Of a stretch of 64,000 nt of DNA, positions 21,399-33,742 are shown in pieces. Where the stretch lies: assembly GCF_036850765.1 (NCBI RefSeq), contig NC_089492.1, positions 70,122,982 to 70,186,981 of the forward strand, read 5' to 3'. The notes beneath the pieces were generated by a model, which worked only from the letters and a program-made list of their open reading frames with translations, was not told the DNA's origin and did no database searches. Origin of the DNA: Saccopteryx bilineata (taxonomy: Eukaryota; Chordata; Mammalia; Chiroptera; Emballonuridae). Position numbers and translations under genes: made by a program. Position 1 is the first letter of the stretch. The number at the start of each line of letters is the position of its first letter.

Positions 21399-24300
21399 TC
21401 ATTCTGCCTCATTTTAAGACAACAAAACACTTAAACGTACACCTCTTCAAAACAGTTGGCTGGTATAGTCTTTGAGGACACTCTCTAGCTATTGATTCGT
21501 GCTTGAGCACATAATTTTTACTCCTTCTAAAGAACACTCCAGTACTAACCTTGCATTTGAAGTTCCCTTATTCTAAAAATTCTATTCCAGACATCTGAAA
21601 TAAAGTGGGTCTTTTTCCCCCATTCTCTATTTTTTTTAGCACAGACTGCCATCAGCCACTGCGTCCATGTTTTGTGCTTATAAACTAACATTAGACTAAA
21701 AATGAATTGTCTAAAATAACATCTGCGAGAGTTAATAGCTCTTGTGGGTGGGCCATATGATAACTCCACCATCACTTGCTGTGAGATATTTATAATTAAT
21801 ACTCGCTCCTTTCTAGCCAACAGTTAAATAGCTTCGTTTTCTAATTATGGAAACAAAGAGTGAGTTTTCACACAGAGGTATTCTTGTTTCTGCTGCCCTG
21901 GAAAATGAAGATTAATGAAGAGAAGCTAATTCCCACTGGCCTCTGGTTTCCTGCCAATGCTGTAAGTTCAACTGTGTGACCTCACCTCACTTGAAGGAGG
22001 GTGAAATACACATCTCTTTGTGTGGGGGATACTAACTAGTGGCTAGATTCAGCATCTCTTTCTCTAGAAATAATTCAGATTCAGTCAAGTTCACAATACC
22101 AAAGTATTATATTCTAATCCCAACCCAACTTTGTAGTGTGATTTCCTACCGAGTCACTTGGGAAGCCAAGTGTAGAGTTTGGCAGACACGTTCCCTTTTA
22201 ATCCTAGCTGCCAATGCTACCTGCCAAAGCAGGTGATGGTAAGGAGCCAGGCCCTACCTGGGCAGCCAATTGTCAGTAGCTGTATTGCTGAGCTCTGGGG
22301 TGATTCCCTCTGCCCCAGTCAGCAAGAACACAGACTGCTGGGAACTTTCCAACCAAGCTGTACCTGGCTTGTAGCTAGGTCTCAACTTAGCTTGTTGCTT
22401 TCTGAGTCGATGAGATCAAGGATTTGGCAGAGGGTGCTTCATCCACAGCCTGCAAACCAAAGGGCAGTAGGGTTTCATCACTTCTCTGGGCTGTAGAGAA
22501 GTGACAAAAATACATTTTGCCTCTTTTAATCGAAGGCAGTGGTCTCCATGTGAGAGAGACCCTTTTCAGCACCTGCTCTGGTGACCATAGAGACAAGGGA
22601 TACAATTCCAGCCACGCAGAGCTTTGCACACAGGGCACCTTCAGCACAGAACGTTCCTGTTTCCCGGGCTGACAGGCCAGGCAGGCTGGGACCGTTTCCT
22701 CAGGCTGAATTACAACCAGCGCCAGGTGCCCGAGCTCCCTGAGCGGGGCGTGGAAAGGATACTTCCAAATGCACTTGACAGGGTGCTCCAGTCCTGATCC
22801 TGTTCACTTTCATTTACCCTTTTCCAGAACTCTGCCCACAGATTGAATTAGAAAGTCCTCAGTGGGTGAATTTTGTGACTATTAGAAAATCTTACCATTT
22901 GGCTGTGCAGCTCTCTTTGTCAAAGAGACCTGACAATTTCAGAATATCAAATTACAGATAAATGAAGAAAAGGGGCCTGAGCAAGACACGGACGGTTGCA
23001 ATGGTGGCGTGATCTAGAGGATAAGTCAAGCTGAATATTCTTCACCTCAGCTCAGCACAAAATTAAATAGAATACAACTGGATGAAAATGGGTTACTGCT
23101 TCCTAGGGACCCAATATTTCAATATCCTCCACCACTTTTCAGGATTATGCGTTTAGTTGGTGAATGTCATTGAGATTTACCTAGTACCCATCTTCCAATT
23201 ACTGCGGGAGAAGGGGTGGGCCTACCCATTGATTCCAAGCAGTTGCTATGGATAAAGCTGCTGTTTCTCTATAAATCAGAGCCTCTGTATTTGAAATGGT
23301 ATTTCATCATGTCCAGAGCTATAAGTGGAGTCTAGTCTATCAAACTCAGAGCTAGAGCCAAATACTTTGTGTTCCCCGCTCAACCCAAACACTTTTACTT
23401 TAATATATTACTTCCAACCATCTATATGCTAAGAGGGAATTGAAAATCTAAAGCCAGTTTGCCAATAAAGACCAAAATATCTGCAAGGTCCTGATGTTCG
23501 AATCATTTGCTTTTAAATTACATGGTTAATGTATCCTCCCCGCTTCAGTTTGCATTATTGCTCTTCTAGTTCTTCTATAAAATGGCTGCAGATACACCAC
23601 TTAGCTCCCGAAAAATGTAAATATTCTCAGGTAGAAAGTCATCTGTAAATTTAAAGCCTTCCAAACCAAAGAGCTTCCCAAATTCAGGCCCAGATTTTAA
23701 CCCTGTTTCCATGTTTGAATTAATTGTATAAATCTCAAATAATTAAGAAGTTCTCATTTTTCCCCTTCAGACTAAAACTTCTTAAAGATTAGCATTGTGT
23801 TCAAATCATAGCATGTTGGTAAGATGTCATGAAATTTTTGAATACACTCACTCCCCAAGTGTCTACCCCTCATGTGATACTAAGATTTCCAGGGCAATCA
23901 AGTTAATTATTTAGAATTGATTAAAGATAGGACCAGCCATGGGTAAGGAATGCCTGTGGTTTCATTTTGTTTATCTAAACCTCTGAGAAGACCCCAAGCC
24001 CGGAACACTTTGTTACAACCCATTGCTTTTTATAAGCTGCCCATTGTTCCAAGAGCCTAACTGGCTCTTCCCATCCACTTTTTCTGGATAACTTGATGGT
24101 TAAGACCTACTCACTCAAGTAATTTCTCCAATATTTGTCTAATTGGCTGGGAGTGAAATTCAGGTTGAAGTTCAATTTCATATTGAAAAATTTCTGTTGA
24201 CTTTGGCAGAATGTTTGAGGAGGGTGTTTAGCTATTAATTTAAGTTTTTCTCCTTCTGGGTTCTGCTGTGCATTGGATTTTACTACCAGTTTTAGTTTAA

Positions 24301-24640
24301 GAGTCCTTCAAGCAATTGTTATCATTATAAGAGAGAGAGTGGGTAAGAATCGTCATGGATTCAGAGCTAATGAGAGTTGTTAGAGACTTTAAAGTTTACA
24401 TCCTGCCCCGCCATCTGATGCTTGAATCTACTCTTCAGTAGAGATACATCTGACATTGTGTCTTACAGAACTATTTCCTGCAATAGCTCTAAGAACTCTA
24501 CAAACATCTTATGGTGGTCCATTGTCCCCACTTTACAAAATAGTCAAGCCACCATCATTTCTAACCTCCTTCAAGGGATCCCAGCTTCTACTTACCAACC
24601 CTCCCCCATAATTTATTCCCTACACAACATCTATTGTGAC
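21399..24640. other. Repeat-poor unique block
   Basis: About 3.2 kb with no repeat I recognise, which is unusual compared with the rest of the window. The only frames are short (65-105 codons), overlap on opposite strands, and have no known domain. Low repeat content is compatible with conserved non-coding sequence in or near a regulated gene, but that is inference. Confidence 0.45.
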
Positions 24641-24644
24641 CTTT

Positions 24645-25155
24645 TTTAGAGCATAAATCAGATCCCATCACTCCCCTTCTTAAGTGACTGCGTATGAAAT
24701 CCAACCCCTTACCCTGGGCTGTGAGGTCCTGCAGAACTGACCTCGGGCTTTCTCTTCAAACCCCTCTCCCTCCATCCTCATCTCTTCTTACCTCTTCTCA
24801 CTGCTCATCAGACAAACCACTTACATCTCAGCTACTTGAATATTCAGGTTCATTCCTACCTTGAAGCCTTTGCATTGCTGGTCCGTTTACTCCAAGTCAT
24901 CCATGGAAATCCCTGGGTCTTCATGGTCCAGTATTTCCTCCTCAAAGAGGTTCTTGCTAATCCAATCTCTAAAGCTGTCCATCTTTCCCACCGCTCCTGA
25001 CTCTCTATCCCATTAACGTTTTTGTCTTCCTCACAGACTCGATCACTATCAAAAGTTACTCTTTCGTTTCCATTAGCTCTAAGAGCAGCAACCTGCTACT
25101 CGCTCACTGCTCTAAGCCATGCACATAGTACGTTGGCTGATTGAGAAATGACAGT
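24645..25155 (+). mobile_element. LINE-2 3' fragment
   Basis: Sense LINE-2 order: 'cagatcccatcactcccctt', 'tgaaatccaaccccttaccc', 'tgcagaactgacctcgggct', 'ctacttgaatattcaggttc', 'ccttgaagcctttgcattgc', 'tcctcaaagaggttcttgct', then a degenerate 3' tail with 'gcacatagtacgttggctga'. The frame is broken throughout. Confidence 0.75.
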
Positions 25156-25199
25156 CCACGGTTTTTATAAAACTTGCCTCCAGTCCCACTCTGTAGGAA

Positions 25200-25545
25200 C
25201 AAACTCCTGTTTTCTATGAATATATCATAATACTTCTGATTCCTTAACCTTGCTCAAGTGTCGTCCTTTACCCAGAAGATTGGCAGTCTTCCGGACAAGC
25301 TCTAGCAGCCTTTAAAAGTCCGGCCACCTTCCTTGACCTCCCCAGGCCAGGTTGGGTAAGCAGTTCTAAGCACTGTAATATTATAATGCTCCCTGTAGTC
25401 CCCAGCATTGGACTTACCACATTGTTTTATAATTATTGATTTAGTTGCCCACTCTTCCAAAAGACCAAGATCTACTGCAGGGAAGGATATTTAATTCATC
25501 TTAATTTTCCCAGCCCTGAGCATGCCACTAAGTACATGCATAATT
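25200..25545 (+). mobile_element. Possible second LINE-2/L3-type fragment
   Basis: 'gaccaagatctactgcaggg...aattcatcttaattttcccagccctgagcatgccactaagtacatgc' parallels the family's 3' end (gagggcaggg, cccagc, agcacagtgcc). Strongly decayed, so family and limits are tentative. Confidence 0.4.
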
Positions 25546-25671
25546 CAGGTTTGCTAAAGGGGACCAGAATCTTAAACTTCTGACTGTGCTTGGCTATATA
25601 GCCAAATTACGTTGTGTGCTCTACAAATGGAAACCATCAATATATTAGTCTACATTTCATTACTTATAATT

Positions 25672-25850
25672 GTTTCTTAATTGAATTTATTAGGGTGACA
25701 CTTGTTAACAAAACTATACAGGTGGCAGGTGCCCAGTTCTACAACACATCATCTGTAGTGTGTGTTCACCCCTGCCCCCCAAGTCAAGTCACTAATTATA
25801 ATTATTTAGAGCTTCAGAGTTTAAAAAAATAAAAATAAAAAGACTTCATA
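25672..25850 (-). mobile_element. L1 3' terminal fragment
   Basis: The plus strand starts with 'ttaattgaatttattagggtgacacttgttaac', the complement of the L1 end (gtcaccccaataaattcaatt), followed by 'ggtgcccagttctacaacacatcatctgta' and 'caagtcaagtca'. Truncated after about 150 bp. Confidence 0.8.
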
Positions 25851-27034
25851 ATCCAATGTCACTCTATTTAAAGTACTTTCAACATAAGGGGATTGTGGCT
25901 TGCTGCTATAATTTTTAAAATACTCTGAGTGGTTGCTAAGGATTACTTAAATTCACATATAATTCCCCAAACCTCACTGTAGAAATTAATTACACCAAAC
26001 ATTTGATCAAAGCTGCTAACTGATAAGGAACTCTAGTGATGAGAGTTTAACTTCCTTACATTTCTCTTCCTAAGAAAAACATGTGGGAGAAAGAGAGGAA
26101 TAAAAGGGATTATAAACAGCCCACATGCTGGATAATGAGCTGTGAATAATTGAAACCTAAATTTGTGTTAGTCATTTCTCGCATTTTCCTAGGACTGTCA
26201 AGTTCATCCTGGGGGTTGATGAGAGGCACTAAAGAAATCATAAAAAGAGCTTTGCTCCTTTTTCTGCATTCTTAGGGGAAAAAATAACGTTAATTCAGTT
26301 AACAATTCAGATAAAACCAGAAAGAAAAAATGGCTCAGATATAATCCTATTTCTTAATTGAAAGAAGTTTTTGCCTAAGGGAAGATGATTCCATTTAATC
26401 AGGTGGGTTTTTTTTTGACATTCTGGTTTATGTGATTATAGGTACCTACCATGAATAATAAGTCATTTATTTTGTTGGTGTAGTTCCAAAATTTCTGGTA
26501 TTATTGTCTTCTTAGGCAAAGAAGCTTTGCTTCTACAGACTGGTTTTCCTTTGCCAGTGAATTAAACAGCTTCTGGTGTTTAATGTAGAAAATGTGATTC
26601 AGCCTGACAATAACTATTGAATGCCTACTGTGTGTCGTGGAGTTTATATTTAATGAGACCTTTCCCCATTACCAGCATACTGAAAAGGGCAGTTCCATTT
26701 TTAAATCCCTAAGTATTTCCATATTGAAATGTGGCTTGCAGACGCAAAAAGGTCACTAATTTTCTGCAAAAATAAAGTTGTTCATAATTAAATGTGAAGG
26801 GGACAAAAAGAAAAACCCTGAAAACAGAGTAAAATGCAAGAAGACTTTACTCATATTTTCACTGTTTATCTGTTTGTAAAATCAGAAATTACCCTCATGC
26901 CAGCTATTGCAAGCACAAAAATAACATTATAGTATAAGTTAACATAGCCATATTATTTAAAATATACGCACCATCCCTGACGATACACAGCACATTTACC
27001 AAAATACAAAAATCCAGTGTTATACAGGTGGAAA
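25851..27034. other. Repeat-poor AT-rich block
   Basis: No repeats, coding frames or RNAs recognised. AT-rich unique sequence. Confidence 0.4.
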
Positions 27035-27122
27035 CTATATATATATATAAATATATATATAAATTATTTACATACACACATATATTACTTATTATATGTA
27101 TATAATATATAAATATATATAT
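27035..27122. repeat. AT-rich palindromic low-complexity tract
   Basis: Runs of (TA)n alternate with aaatatata and a short catacacaca core. Multiple self-complementary stretches can form cruciform or hairpin structures. No flanking target duplication seen. Confidence 0.9.
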
Positions 27123-27875
27123 CCACTTTTGCTTTCTAATAAGTATTTAGTTAGATACTCAGAGTTTTAAAAAAAAGTCTTCATTTTATTCCTGGATCCA
27201 TGTAATCAATCCTTAAGGCATTTTTATGGCAAATCTATTAGCTACAATTTTATAATAAGAAATATGTAATATATGGCTTGTCAAAGGTTGTTTGGTGAGT
27301 TTGAGACATCCTCAGGAAGAGTACCCACATGTTAGAATCAACCCATCACCTTACTACTTATAGACATCAAGACGATGCTTTATTGTCCCTTGATGTGTAG
27401 TCAGTGTTCAAAGAACCATCCTAAGACACTGTGTACAGCAGGATTGGCTGCAACGTGAGGTTTGCCTGGAATGGCAGCAGGTTCCATGGATCTTATCTCT
27501 CTCACCGTACAACTAGATAAACTCAGCTGTGGCTCAGCTCTGTGGGCAGCCGCGAACGATCACCGAGTGTTGCTGTCTCCACACTTCCTGTGTTGGAGAC
27601 ACTGGGCAGATTATTTTATGTAATCAGACCATTTGGTTGGGCTTCCTCAGGGCCAGGATAACTTGAAGCTATCTTCTGACAGCCTAGATTTGCTTAATTC
27701 TGAGCATCTTACACTGATTATGTCTGTCCTAAAATAAAAATCATTTTGAAGGAACTGGAATAAAAATGGGCAAAAGTAATACTTAATCATTTTAAAAAGA
27801 GACTCTTAAAAGAACAGGCATCTCATTTCCCATTTTTCTTTTGCTGTGTCTACTGAGCACCTCTCCTAGGGTTCA
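27123..27875. other. Unassigned non-coding stretch
   Basis: No recognisable repeat or gene. Confidence 0.4.
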
Positions 27876-27886
27876 GAGATGTAGTG

Positions 27887-27957
27887 GGGTTTTTTGGGGG
27901 GTTGTTTTTTTTGTTGTTTTCTTACTATTCATTTTAGAGAGAGAGAGAATATGTGTG

Positions 27958-27988
<31 letters not shown>

Positions 27989-28135
27989 AAGAGAGAGAGA
28001 CAGAGAGAGAAGGGGGGGAGGAGCAGGAAGCATCAACTCCCATATGTGCCTTGACCAGACAAGTGCAGGGTTTCGAACTGCTGACCTCAGCATTCCAGGT
28101 CGACACTTTATCCACTGTGCCACCACAGGTCAGGC
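27887..28135 (-). mobile_element. tRNA-derived bat SINE (short-body class)
   Basis: On the minus strand a tRNA-like head begins gcctgacctgtggtggcaca, with A box tggcacagtgga and B box agttcgaaacc. The tail (T-rich on the plus strand, 27890-27925) is at the left. Perfect 11 bp target duplication gagatgtagtg at 27876-27886 and 28136-28146. The internal CT-rich segment has expanded into a GT/GA microsatellite (27938-28015). Frames read through the microsatellite are artefacts. Confidence 0.92.
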
Positions 28136-28146
28136 GAGATGTAGTG

Positions 28147-29245
28147 TTTTATATTAATTCCCAAGTGAAAATGATAGTAAATCAATGCCTAAACCCTATA
28201 TTTCATTGTTGCATGCTAGTACTTTTCACACCAATCATTTGCTAACTATAAACGATTCCACTTTATTTATGAAGTACTCATCATTTTTGCCTCTAATCAT
28301 AGTTAGAAAATGAATCTAACTCTCCATTGACCATGGAGCCCATCATGAAATGATATATGCTTTGTCCAAGAATGCAAAGTCTTAAAAACACTGTCATGAA
28401 AACTCAGCCCATGAAAACACTGAGATTAAAACTAAATAGGAAATTTAAATAAATGTGATACCATCTTCTAAAACTATGAGGGAATAGTGGTCATGTCATG
28501 ACAGCAGAAGCTCTTTTAATCTACTTCATTGAACCCAATAGCCAGATTAACCAAGGCTTTCCATTTCCTTCTAACGCACTGATGTGTCCCAGAGCATCTG
28601 ACCACTCAGGGCTAAGAGGATGCCCACTCACCACCTCCTCCCTCCACATCCCTTGTTGGATTACTATGAATCTGTTGTATTTGCCCCTCAATATAGTTAT
28701 CCAGTTGAGATTACTTTGTTTATGCAATTTAATTCAGTAGAATATAAACCCATGAAATACAATTACATATGAAAATATAATAAAAATGGGCGGTCACCTA
28801 TATGAAAACTAAAGTGAGTCTTTTAGAGAGCTTCAGTAGGGTGTGCAGCTAAAAAATATTATTTGAATTAGGTGTGGGTGTGGCAACTTTAAAAAGATTA
28901 GGAAGAGGAAGAGTATAAAAATCTAGACAAATCTTCACACAAATTGCTTAGCAGGGTTTTTGAGGATCCATCACACTTTGAAGGAATTCAAACTGGAGAT
29001 GGTCAGCAATGCATTTGAAGTATGGCTTATGAAAGAAAAATAATGCATAATTGCATTACCCATGTGAAAAAAATGAACATTGCCTTCCCTCCTCTTCCTC
29101 CCCCACCATAAAATATTGGCAACTGAATTTTACATTAAAATGGCATTTAAATTATGTATTTTTTTATTTTCTTGCTTTCATTAATTTTCTTGTTAACCAC
29201 TAACTACTCTTCTCACTCATGTCAGATAATCTGATTTTACTACCC
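28147..29245. other. Unassigned non-coding stretch
   Basis: AT-rich. Contains overlapping 80- and 68-codon frames on opposite strands (28498-28740, 28521-28727) with no known domain. No repeats recognised. Confidence 0.4.
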
Positions 29246-29249
29246 AGCA

Positions 29250-29475
29250 TGGTGAATCAACACATAGGCTCTGCAGACAGACAATCTGAATGTCAGGTGT
29301 GACACTTCTTGTTGTCTGTGCCTTTGAGCAAGTTGGTTAACCACTCTTGATTTTCTGTTTCCTTGTTTGTAAAATGGTGGCAGTATCGACTTTTTAAGCT
29401 TGTCAAGAGGATTTAACAAGGTTGATGCATGTGAAGGACTTGACATAGCATTCATGTCTGGGAATACAATAAGCC
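29250..29475 (+). repeat. MIR SINE
   Basis: Head 'ggctctgcagacagacaatc', middle 'ctttgagcaagttggttaac', 'tttccttgtttgtaaaatgg', and 'gtcaagaggatttaacaagg' follow the MIR consensus order. Confidence 0.8.
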
Positions 29476-29535
29476 TTTAATTAACAATGCCAATTTATAT
29501 GTTTTTATTATTATAGCAAAAACTAGTAACTCAGG

Positions 29536-29905
29536 TGGTATTAATCAGTTTTTGCTACCATAAACAAAATACCATAGACTGGATGGCTTACACAATAGAA
29601 AATTAATTTCTCTCAGTTCTGGAGGCTGGAAATCCAAGGTCAAGGTGCGAGCAGAGTTGATTTCTGGTGAGGCCTCACTCCTTGGCATACAGATGATGCC
29701 TTCTTGCTGTGTCTTGGCATGGCTTTATCTCTATGTATGAGTAGAGCCTTTGGGCCCTGGTGTTTCTTATAAGGGTTAGGACCATCTCTTTTATATCATT
29801 TAACCTTGATTACCTCCTTAAACGCCCTGCCTCTAAAGAGCATCACATTGGGGATAGGGCTTCAACATAGGAATTTAGGGAGCACTCAATTCATTTTGTA
29901 ACAAA
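29536..29905 (-). mobile_element. MaLR solo LTR (MST/MLT1-like)
   Basis: The plus strand is the reverse complement of a MaLR LTR: 'ttgctaccataaacaaaata', 'ctcagttctggaggctggaa', 'aatccaaggtcaaggtgcga', 'tctggtgaggcctcactcct', 'gatagggcttcaacatagga', 'cactcaattcattttgtaac'. No internal retroviral-like region, hence a solo LTR. Confidence 0.85.
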
Positions 29906-30257
29906 GGGTGTATTTATACTCTACTTCTAATCAGTGGAACCTAAGAGTAGCTTTGGGATACAGAAATGACCCATCAGGTAGGTGAACCCCAAAGAGAACA
30001 TGTTTTAGGTCACAGTGACAAAGATCAGGAAACATAGAGAACATTTAATTCCCTGCCTAAGTCTACTGATCCACTTCCTACTTAATTTGTTATTTAATTT
30101 TCTTTTCCCTAGGTCCACAGATAAAATCTAATTATACATGAGCCCATCAGCTACCTGCTTCATGAGGATGTACTGAGGACTAAGTGACACTGTTCTCTAA
30201 CTAGTCTGAGATTTCTGGGCAAGGTAAATATCAAGGAGCAAAGACAGGTTTATTCTG

Positions 30258-30440
30258 CTTGGTATTTCATTCATTTGTTCTATTTATTCATGAAAAACTT
30301 ATTGATTACTTACTATAGGCCAGCCCCTAAGGGTTCAGAGGAAATAGTTCCTAGAACATACCTTAAAGTGGCTCACAAGACTTTGGGAAGGACAGACCTA
30401 TAAATAAGTAATTATAATAAACCAGAAACCTAGCATATAG
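30258..30440 (-). mobile_element. LINE-2 3' end
   Basis: 'ttcattcatttgttctatttattcatgaaaaacttattgattacttactataggccagcccctaagggttc' is the reversed LINE-2 terminus (gaatgaatgaa, ctcaataaatattt, gtgcctgg, cagcgcc). Related minus-strand LINE-2 sequence resumes at 30690 after a MIR. Confidence 0.65.
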
Positions 30441-30464
30441 TTGTTTGTTATGAGGTTAAATATA

Positions 30465-30680
30465 ATAATAGGTACCATTTATTGTGCTCACTGTGATATT
30501 CCAGTTACTATGCCAAGTGTTTCATAATTATTATTCTCATCTTACATTTACAGAGATGCTAAGTTAAGGACTGTAATTGCTGACATTTTGCAGGTCTGGA
30601 GAGAATAGGCATATTGCCAGTGGCTCATAGTTGTGAAGCTAAGCGGAGACCTTGGTTGGGTCTCATTTCACAGGGCATTT
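30465..30680 (-). repeat. MIR SINE
   Basis: 'ggtaccatttattgtgctca', 'actatgccaagtgtttcata', 'attattctcatcttacattt', 'cagtggctcatagttgtgaagc' read as a reversed, diverged MIR lying between two parts of a LINE-2 copy. Confidence 0.7.
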
Positions 30681-30689
30681 CCATGACAC

Positions 30690-31800
30690 CATGTGTTTTA
30701 CCTCTTTGCCCTGTAGCACAAAATACCCAAATCTCTCTGAGTCACAGAAGACCCAATAGAAGAGGTCACTGTTGAGCTGGAGCTTGAATAATGAGTAGAA
30801 GTTGTCCAGGTGGAGGAGGAAGAAGTAGGCATGCAGGAAGGCAGAGGGACATAAAGGAACACAGCCTCCCCACGAATGGAGAGTAGGACACGGACTGGGA
30901 GTGGCCCTATCTGAGGCCACTTTGAGAAACAAGGATCTGGGAAGTCATGCTTTAGCCTAAAGACAGCAAAGGTGCCTGGAGATTTTTTGAGCAGGAAAGT
31001 TGATGTAAAATGAGATAGGCTCTGTGTTTTGTTAGGTCACCCTGATGAAAGTGTGTGTGCTGGGATGGGGAGGGTTTTTATCTCAGAGGGTTGCAACATT
31101 TAGAGAGGAAGGTCTGTTTACTGCTATACTTGTCCAAGCAAGAGGTGGTACTGTCTGAACTTGGGAAGTAGGAATCGGGCTGGGGAGAAGAATATTGAAA
31201 AGATATATTTAAGAGTAGTCGCTAGTAGTTTGTAGTAATCGGATGTGAAAAATGAAGTCATGTGAGAAGACAAGACTGACCCCCAGGTTTCTAGCTCACA
31301 AAATTGGGTGAAATACTGTGATCTGAAGCAAGAGAAGAAAAAGGGGAGAGGGAAGTGCTCTAGGTGGAGAACAGTTCCATTGAGGAAAGCCTACTCTGAG
31401 GTGCTTGTGGGACAACTGAGTGAATGTCACCTATAGACAGCCAGAAACACAATTCTGAAGCTCTAAGAAAGGAAGTCAGGGCCAGAAGTGCTGATTAGGA
31501 AGCTAACATTCCATCCATAGGTGACAGTTTGAGTCAAGGCAGTAAAGGAAAGCCAGTCCCCAGGAGAGCAGCTCAAGGAAACAGAACCCAGAGTAGATTA
31601 ACAAGACCCTCAGGAGGCCAGAAAGGCAGGTGGAGAACCAGGGGAGTGGAGCATTCTGGAAGCCAAGAGAATTCAAGCAGGATTCAGGATTCAGGGCCAC
31701 CGATGTTAGGTAAGGATGATTTCTTAACTATCGCTTGAATTTGATAATGAGGAGGTCTCTGGTGACATGGTTGGGGATGCTTCAGCAGGATTTAAAGACA
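30690..31800 (-). mobile_element. LINE-2 fossil fragment (long)
   Basis: Plus-strand blocks match reversed LINE-2: 'ttgagcaggaaagttgatgt', 'ggtcaccctgatgaaagtg', 'ttgtccaagcaagaggtggtac', 'acccccaggtttctagctca', 'gcttgtgggacaactgag' and 'ggggagtggagcattctgga'. It probably continues the copy at 30258. Short frames on both strands in 31503-31923 are remnants or chance. Confidence 0.55.
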
Positions 31801-33527
31801 AACGTGAACTTGAAGTGGGTGATAAAAGGCGAGGGAATGGAAAATTCCTATAAAGAACTTGTTTTCAAGAATTTGTATGCTGGGGCAAGCTTTGTTCCAG
31901 CCAGGAGCCTGGAGGGGGCATGAGATCAAGGGAGCACTATTGGGCTTTTCCCCGTTGCATCTAAAGTTCCCAGTGATACCCTAACTTCTAAGGATCAAAC
32001 GGTATCCTAACTTCTAAGGCCTTTGAAAATCACCTCACAAACATTCTTTTTAAGTTTTACTTCATTTGCCAATAATGCATAAACTTTGGTTGTACTTGGA
32101 ATTTGTATACAAGATTCCTCTCCAGGCTTCTATATATATGTCCAGCTGATATAAAAGCATTAGTAAAATATTTTTTTAAAGTCTTGATAAAAATATTTCT
32201 CCTAAGGAATATCAAAATCAGGATGCTTTTATCGATGCTTTTTCTGTCAATGTTGATTAAATGTCCTGTAATTCTGTTAGTTATCTGACTTCTCCTGTCA
32301 GACGATCAGAATAAAGAAAGCATTTTCATGAATGAATAAAAACCAGGGAGGTGAAGAAAGAGTAACCAAATGACTCTTCCCAGAGATTTGCATGTTTGGG
32401 GTGTTGAGAGGGAAAGAACCCCCAAATTTGAGCTGTTCAGAGTGGTGAATATGAGGCAAGGTGTTAGAGACTCGTTAGAGGTACTTTCTGGAAGTTTCAG
32501 ACAGGATAGGGCTGGGCTACTAAGCAGAAACAGGGAGGCACCCTTTGCATGTAGGACATACATTCCTCAGTGGGAAGCTGATCAGGTGCAGAGAGCAACT
32601 GGGTCCAGGCTTCCCCTCCTCCTTCAAGGAAACAGAGGAGGCTGAATGGTAAGGATCCCCAGGGGACGGACAAAGGCCCCTGTAGCAGGCAGAGCCAAGA
32701 GGCAGCTCTTCTTCCTGCAGTGCAGACTGGTAGTCACTTGAGAGCCACCGGCACACTCACCAGCCATTCACTCCCAGTTTCCTGGCTTGGTTGCCTGGTT
32801 TGCAGACACAAAAACGATCCCTGCTCTCTTGCAGAATGAGAAAAAGGACAAAGTTAGACTAAAATGTTGAGATGACACCTCTCAAGGCTTAAGATAAAAT
32901 GTGTCCACATCAAAAAGCTGATCAATCACAACAGACATTTCAAATACTTCTTTAGTACTTGCATAATCCTACCAGCAAGTAAAATTGTAACGGAAAGGAA
33001 AGAAAAGGAAAAACTCACCAGGATGCCTGTCACTGCACACTGCTCGTGTTCACCAGTGAGGGAGGTGCTGGCACACTGCTTTGCAGCAGGAGTCAACGAG
33101 GTTAAGAAGAGCTCAGGACCTTGGTCAGGGCCACGGGGCTGGTCAGCACCAGAGTGAGTGTCCGAGGCAGGGCTCTCTCCTGGGGCATGTCTCCCTGTTG
33201 CCCCAGGTTGCCTTCTTGGCCAGGGAGTTGAGATAACAAAACCCCTTTGGTCCTCTCTCTCTATAAATTGCACATTCCACACTTCTCTGTTTAGTCAGCA
33301 CTCTAAAATAATTTTTTTTCCTCAGAAGTAAATCTATGTGTTTTCTTTTTATGACCACTTTATAGCCTTTGCGACTTTCTGTAGTAAGCTGATGAAGTAA
33401 AAATCCATGTCTCACCATGAGAATTAAACATCCCTCTTGTTAGCAAAGGATTGCTCATGTCGGGGGATTTTCCACCTAGATTAGCATGTTTGACAGGTTT
33501 TTCCCTTCTCCCACGCCAAACTGTGTT
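31801..33527. other. Unassigned non-coding stretch
   Basis: Contains a small 26 bp-period direct repeat at 31977-32019 (taccctaacttctaagg / tatcctaacttctaagg). The region has several short frames on both strands (32103-33418) with no domain recognised. Confidence 0.4.
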
Positions 33528-33530
33528 GAT

Positions 33531-33742
33531 CATCAGTAGCTCTTAAACCTGACTGCAAGGCAAAATCATTTGGGAAGTCTTATAGGGGGCAAGGAGAGAC
33601 TTTAAAAATACTGATGCCAGGGTCCCATACTCAGAAATTCTATTGTAGTTACCCTGTGATAAAATTCAGGCATATATATATTTGTAAATTCCCCTGGAAG
33701 ATTCTAACGTGCAGCCCAGGTTGGAAAACATGGAGCTCCACC
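33531..33742. mobile_element. hAT-Charlie fossil (MER20-like)
   Basis: 'cagtagctcttaaacctgac' start, 'aatcatttgggaagtcttat', 'aaaaatactgatgccagggtcccat', 'ctggaagattctaacgtgcagcccaggttggaaaac' end. This matches the layout of MER20-type MITEs with inverted ends (cagtagctc...ggttggaaaa). Confidence 0.65.

Noticed and set aside
27841..28245. 134-codon plus-strand frame with Cys-Val and Arg-Glu runs
   Set aside because: It reads through the SINE at 27887-28135 and its microsatellite.
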